From Pseudomonas purpurea (GTDB lineage: Bacteria; Pseudomonadota; Gammaproteobacteria; Pseudomonadales; Pseudomonadaceae), in contig NZ_CP150918.1 of NCBI RefSeq assembly GCF_039908635.1, forward strand, positions 3,984,001-4,048,000: a DNA stretch of 64,000 bases. Direction: 5' to 3'. The notes under the pieces were generated by a model. The model saw nothing but the letters and a program-made list of their open reading frames with translations, was not told the origin of the DNA and ran no database searches. Positions 60,561 to 64,000 of this stretch are shown here, one piece after another (positions within the stretch are counted from its first letter, which is position 1; each line of letters opens with the position of its first letter). The position numbers and the translations under genes are program-made.

Positions 60561-61076
60561 TTACTTCTTCTTGGCTGGTGCCGTTTTCGGGGTGATTTCA
60601 GCGGTCATGTCAGCCAACAGCTTGTTGACGACAGGCACTGCGCTTTCCAGTTTGGCCTGGGTCATCTGGGCCGATTGCTGAGTCAGCTGCGGCATTTTTT
60701 CCAGGACTTTCTTGCCCAGTGGCGACTGGTAGAACGCAACCAGGTCCTTGAGTTCGGACTCGCTGAAGTTGCTGGTGTAGAGCTTGACCATGTCCGGCTT
60801 CAGCTTGTTCCAGCCAATGGCCTGGTCCAGGGCAGCGTTGGCCTTGGCCTGGTAGGTTTCCAGCAGGGCTTTTTTCGAGTCCGGTGCCTGGGCTTGCTCA
60901 AAACGCTGAGCGAACATTTGCTGCACTTGCATGTACACCGGGGTGCCCAGTTTGTCAGCGTGCGCCAGGGTCAGGAAAGCTTCGGCACTGGCGTTGTGGC
61001 TGGCGGTATCGGCAAAAACCTGGCCGCTGGCGCAAACCAGAGCAACCGCGGTACAGATGGCACGAAGACGAGTCAT
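60561..61076 (-). CDS. DUF2059 family exported protein
   Basis: A 171-residue protein with a signal peptide (MTRLRAICTAVALVCASGQV, cleavage near VFADTA) and one DUF2059 domain (FSESELKDLVAFYQSPLGKK, VLEKMPQLTQQSAQMT). It ends in a lysine-rich tail (TAPAKKK). Function unknown; periplasmic. The frame extends upstream without support, so the ATG at 61076 is chosen. It is transcribed before bolA. Confidence 0.88.
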   Translation of the reverse strand: MTRLRAICTAVALVCASGQVFADTASHNASAEAFLTLAHADKLGTPVYMQVQQMFAQRFEQAQAPDSKKALLETYQAKANAALDQAIGWNKLKPDMVKLYTSNFSESELKDLVAFYQSPLGKKVLEKMPQLTQQSAQMTQAKLESAVPVVNKLLADMTAEITPKTAPAKKK

Positions 61077-61267
61077 CGAGTTTCCTTTTAAGCAGGCGAG
61101 GTAAAACCCCAAGGGGCGCCATTCTGCGCCTAAAAAACGCCGACGCTCAACCCCCAAGCCTTGCTGCACCTGATGGGCGGGGCCTGAGAGCAGAAAAACC
61201 GACTGATGGAACCACAGCGCGCGATCACGGCCTAAACTGCGCAATCAGACCTACAGGAGTGTGACCG

Positions 61268-62662
<1,395 letters not shown>

Positions 62663-62729
62663 TATTTGCCGTGACAGGCATCGCGGTGCTTGCTCCGGGC
62701 GGCGATCCGACGATGAGCGATAACGCGGT

Positions 62730-63692
62730 CTATCGACTGATCGCGGCCCGCATCCGCCGGGCCTTGAGCCCGGCGATCAGCGACGGCGCCAGCGCGACCA
62801 GCGCCGAGCCCACCACCACCAGCACCGCACCGCCATACCCCAGACCGTTGATTTGCTCGGCGTGCACGTAATCCGGCCACCACCAGGCGGCCAATGCCAC
62901 GGCGGCGAAGGTGACCAGCGGCGTGATGGCCAGCGTGGCGCTGACCCGCGAGGCTTCCCAATGAGCCAGCGCTTCGGCAAAGGCGCCATAGGCAATCAGC
63001 GTGTTCAGGCAACACGCCAGCAGCAACCAGCCTTGCAGCGGGCTCAGTTGCAACGCTTCCAACGGATGCACCCAAGGCGTGAGCAGCAACGCGCAAAACA
63101 GGTAGATCACCATCATCACCTGCAACGAATTCCACACCGTCAGCAGCTGTTTCTGGCCCAGGGCATAAAAGGTCCACACGGTCGACGCCGCGAGAATCAG
63201 CAGGACACCGGCGGTGTAGTCACTCAATGAGGTCAGCAGTTCACTCAGGCGCTGATTGAAAAACAGCCCGAAGCCAATCAACAGCACCAGCAGGCCAATT
63301 CCCTGCCCCAGGCTGAAACGCTCCTTGAACACGAACAGGCTGGCGATCAGCAGCATGATCGGCCCCATCTGCACCACCAGTTGCGCCGTGCCGGGGCTCA
63401 GCAGGTTAAGGCCCATCAGGTACAGCACGTAATTGCCCACCAGCCCCAGCACGGCCATCGCCACCAACCAGCCGCCCCTTGGGCCGAGCGCCTTGCGGCT
63501 CGGCAAACGCCGGGTTGCCGTCAGGTACACGAACAAACAGCCACCGGACACCAGCAAGCGAAACCAGGTCACCGTGACCGGGTCCATCACCAGCAACACT
63601 TGTTTGAGTTTGATCGGCAGGATTCCCCACAGCAGTGCGGTCAGCAAGGCGAGAAACAGACCATAAACCCAGCGACCAGACGAAATGTGCAT
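62730..63692 (-). CDS. EamA family (drug/metabolite) transporter
   Basis: A 320-residue membrane protein with about ten helices arranged as two EamA repeats. The first begins GLFLALLTALLWGILPIKLK and has VVQMGPIMLLIASLFVFKE; the second has LAASTVWTFYALGQKQL and SATLAITPLVTFAAVALAAW. The substrate cannot be predicted. It converges with fumC and ends with a basic tail (KARRMRAAISR). Confidence 0.92.
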   Translation of the reverse strand: MHISSGRWVYGLFLALLTALLWGILPIKLKQVLLVMDPVTVTWFRLLVSGGCLFVYLTATRRLPSRKALGPRGGWLVAMAVLGLVGNYVLYLMGLNLLSPGTAQLVVQMGPIMLLIASLFVFKERFSLGQGIGLLVLLIGFGLFFNQRLSELLTSLSDYTAGVLLILAASTVWTFYALGQKQLLTVWNSLQVMMVIYLFCALLLTPWVHPLEALQLSPLQGWLLLACCLNTLIAYGAFAEALAHWEASRVSATLAITPLVTFAAVALAAWWWPDYVHAEQINGLGYGGAVLVVVGSALVALAPSLIAGLKARRMRAAISR

Positions 63693-63900
63693 GCAACCCC
63701 CACTGCCAGATAATCAAAACCCCATTCTAGGCTGACGACGATACATCACGCCGGCACCGTCAGTAATACGCCGTGAACAAGACGGTATCGGTCGCAGCGA
63801 TAAATTGACGGTATGCCGCTGATCCGAAGGTTGGGCGCATCAAGGTGTTCAGACTTAAGCTGATTTTGTTCCGGGACCGCCCACACGACAGGAGCTCACC

Positions 63901-64000
63901 ATGTACGGCATGCGCGCCCAAGACATCGCCCCGGCCACTCACTTTCGCAGTGACCGACTAACCCGCGTGAATGGCGACTTGTATTTCAGCACCCGGGAAA
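63901..64000 (+). CDS. Start of a DUF6316-like small protein gene (cut by window end)
   Basis: An ATG at 63901 with AGGAG ahead begins MYGMRAQDIAPATHFRSD and continues RLTRVNGDLYFSTRE to the end of the window with no stop. This pattern resembles the DUF6316 proteins of Pseudomonas (FRSxR...NGEWYFxTREG). Function unknown and incomplete here. Confidence 0.7.
   Translation, partial: MYGMRAQDIAPATHFRSDRLTRVNGDLYFSTRE

Overview
The window comes from the chromosome of a Pseudomonas, most likely of the P. fluorescens group. Three things point there: the gene order (gyrA-serC-pheA-hisC-tyrA/aroA-cmk-rpsA-ihfB-lapA-wzz followed by an O-antigen cluster ending in wbpL-wbpM; ubiG-mupP-yciK; trhO-bolA-fumC), proteins that closely match P. 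aeruginosa WbpP, WbpM and Cmk as I remember them, and the characteristic Pseudomonas REP/REPIN palindromes. This assignment rests on reading, not on a database search.

Layout. 1-8300: a complete kdpFABC potassium pump with its kdpDE two-component system, on the minus strand. 8595-10018: a small DUF2897 membrane protein, a TetR regulator with a nearby palindrome, and a ComEA-like protein. 10133-30250: a Wzy-dependent O-antigen locus read on the minus strand, in transcription order wzz, a 1.3-kb gene-free stretch, wbpO, wbpP, wzx, wzy, two glycosyltransferases, wbpG-hisH2-hisF2, the UDP-L-FucNAc genes (fnlA/wbjB, fnlB/wbjC, fnlC/wbjD), a WbuB-like transferase, wbpL and wbpM. The predicted sugars are GalNAcA (WbpO/P), L-FucNAc (FnlABC), probably amidinated by WbpG/HisH2/HisF2, and a WbpM-derived QuiNAc or FucNAc at the reducing end. 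30427-42585: housekeeping genes lapA, ihfB, a small lipoprotein, rpsA, cmk, fused tyrA-aroA, hisC2, pheA, serC and gyrA.

43021-47917: methylthioadenosine salvage (mtnA and divergent mtaD), then ubiG, mupP and yciK. 48289-51722: two c-di-GMP enzymes, a diguanylate cyclase and a convergent PAS-GGDEF-EAL protein. 51986-56747: one very large toxin-like protein whose C-terminus carries a deaminase-type DSE...PCDSC signature, with no obvious immunity gene beside it. 56759-64000: an ABC exporter, a DsbA-like protein, trhO, bolA, a DUF2059 protein, fumC, an EamA transporter and the start of a DUF6316-like gene.

The most striking overall observation is that five genes (wbpL, cmk, gyrA, the GGDEF-EAL gene and the giant toxin) are each broken by a single extra base, always in the same local context: AGGCC has become AGGGCC on one strand. 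Two of these genes are essential in bacteria, so the likeliest explanation is a systematic sequencing or base-calling error at a specific, possibly modified, motif. The five genes are described here as if continuous. Other candidate points of interest are the deaminase-tipped toxin, the amidotransferase trio inside the O-antigen locus, two classes of REPIN, and a candidate structured leader upstream of gyrA.
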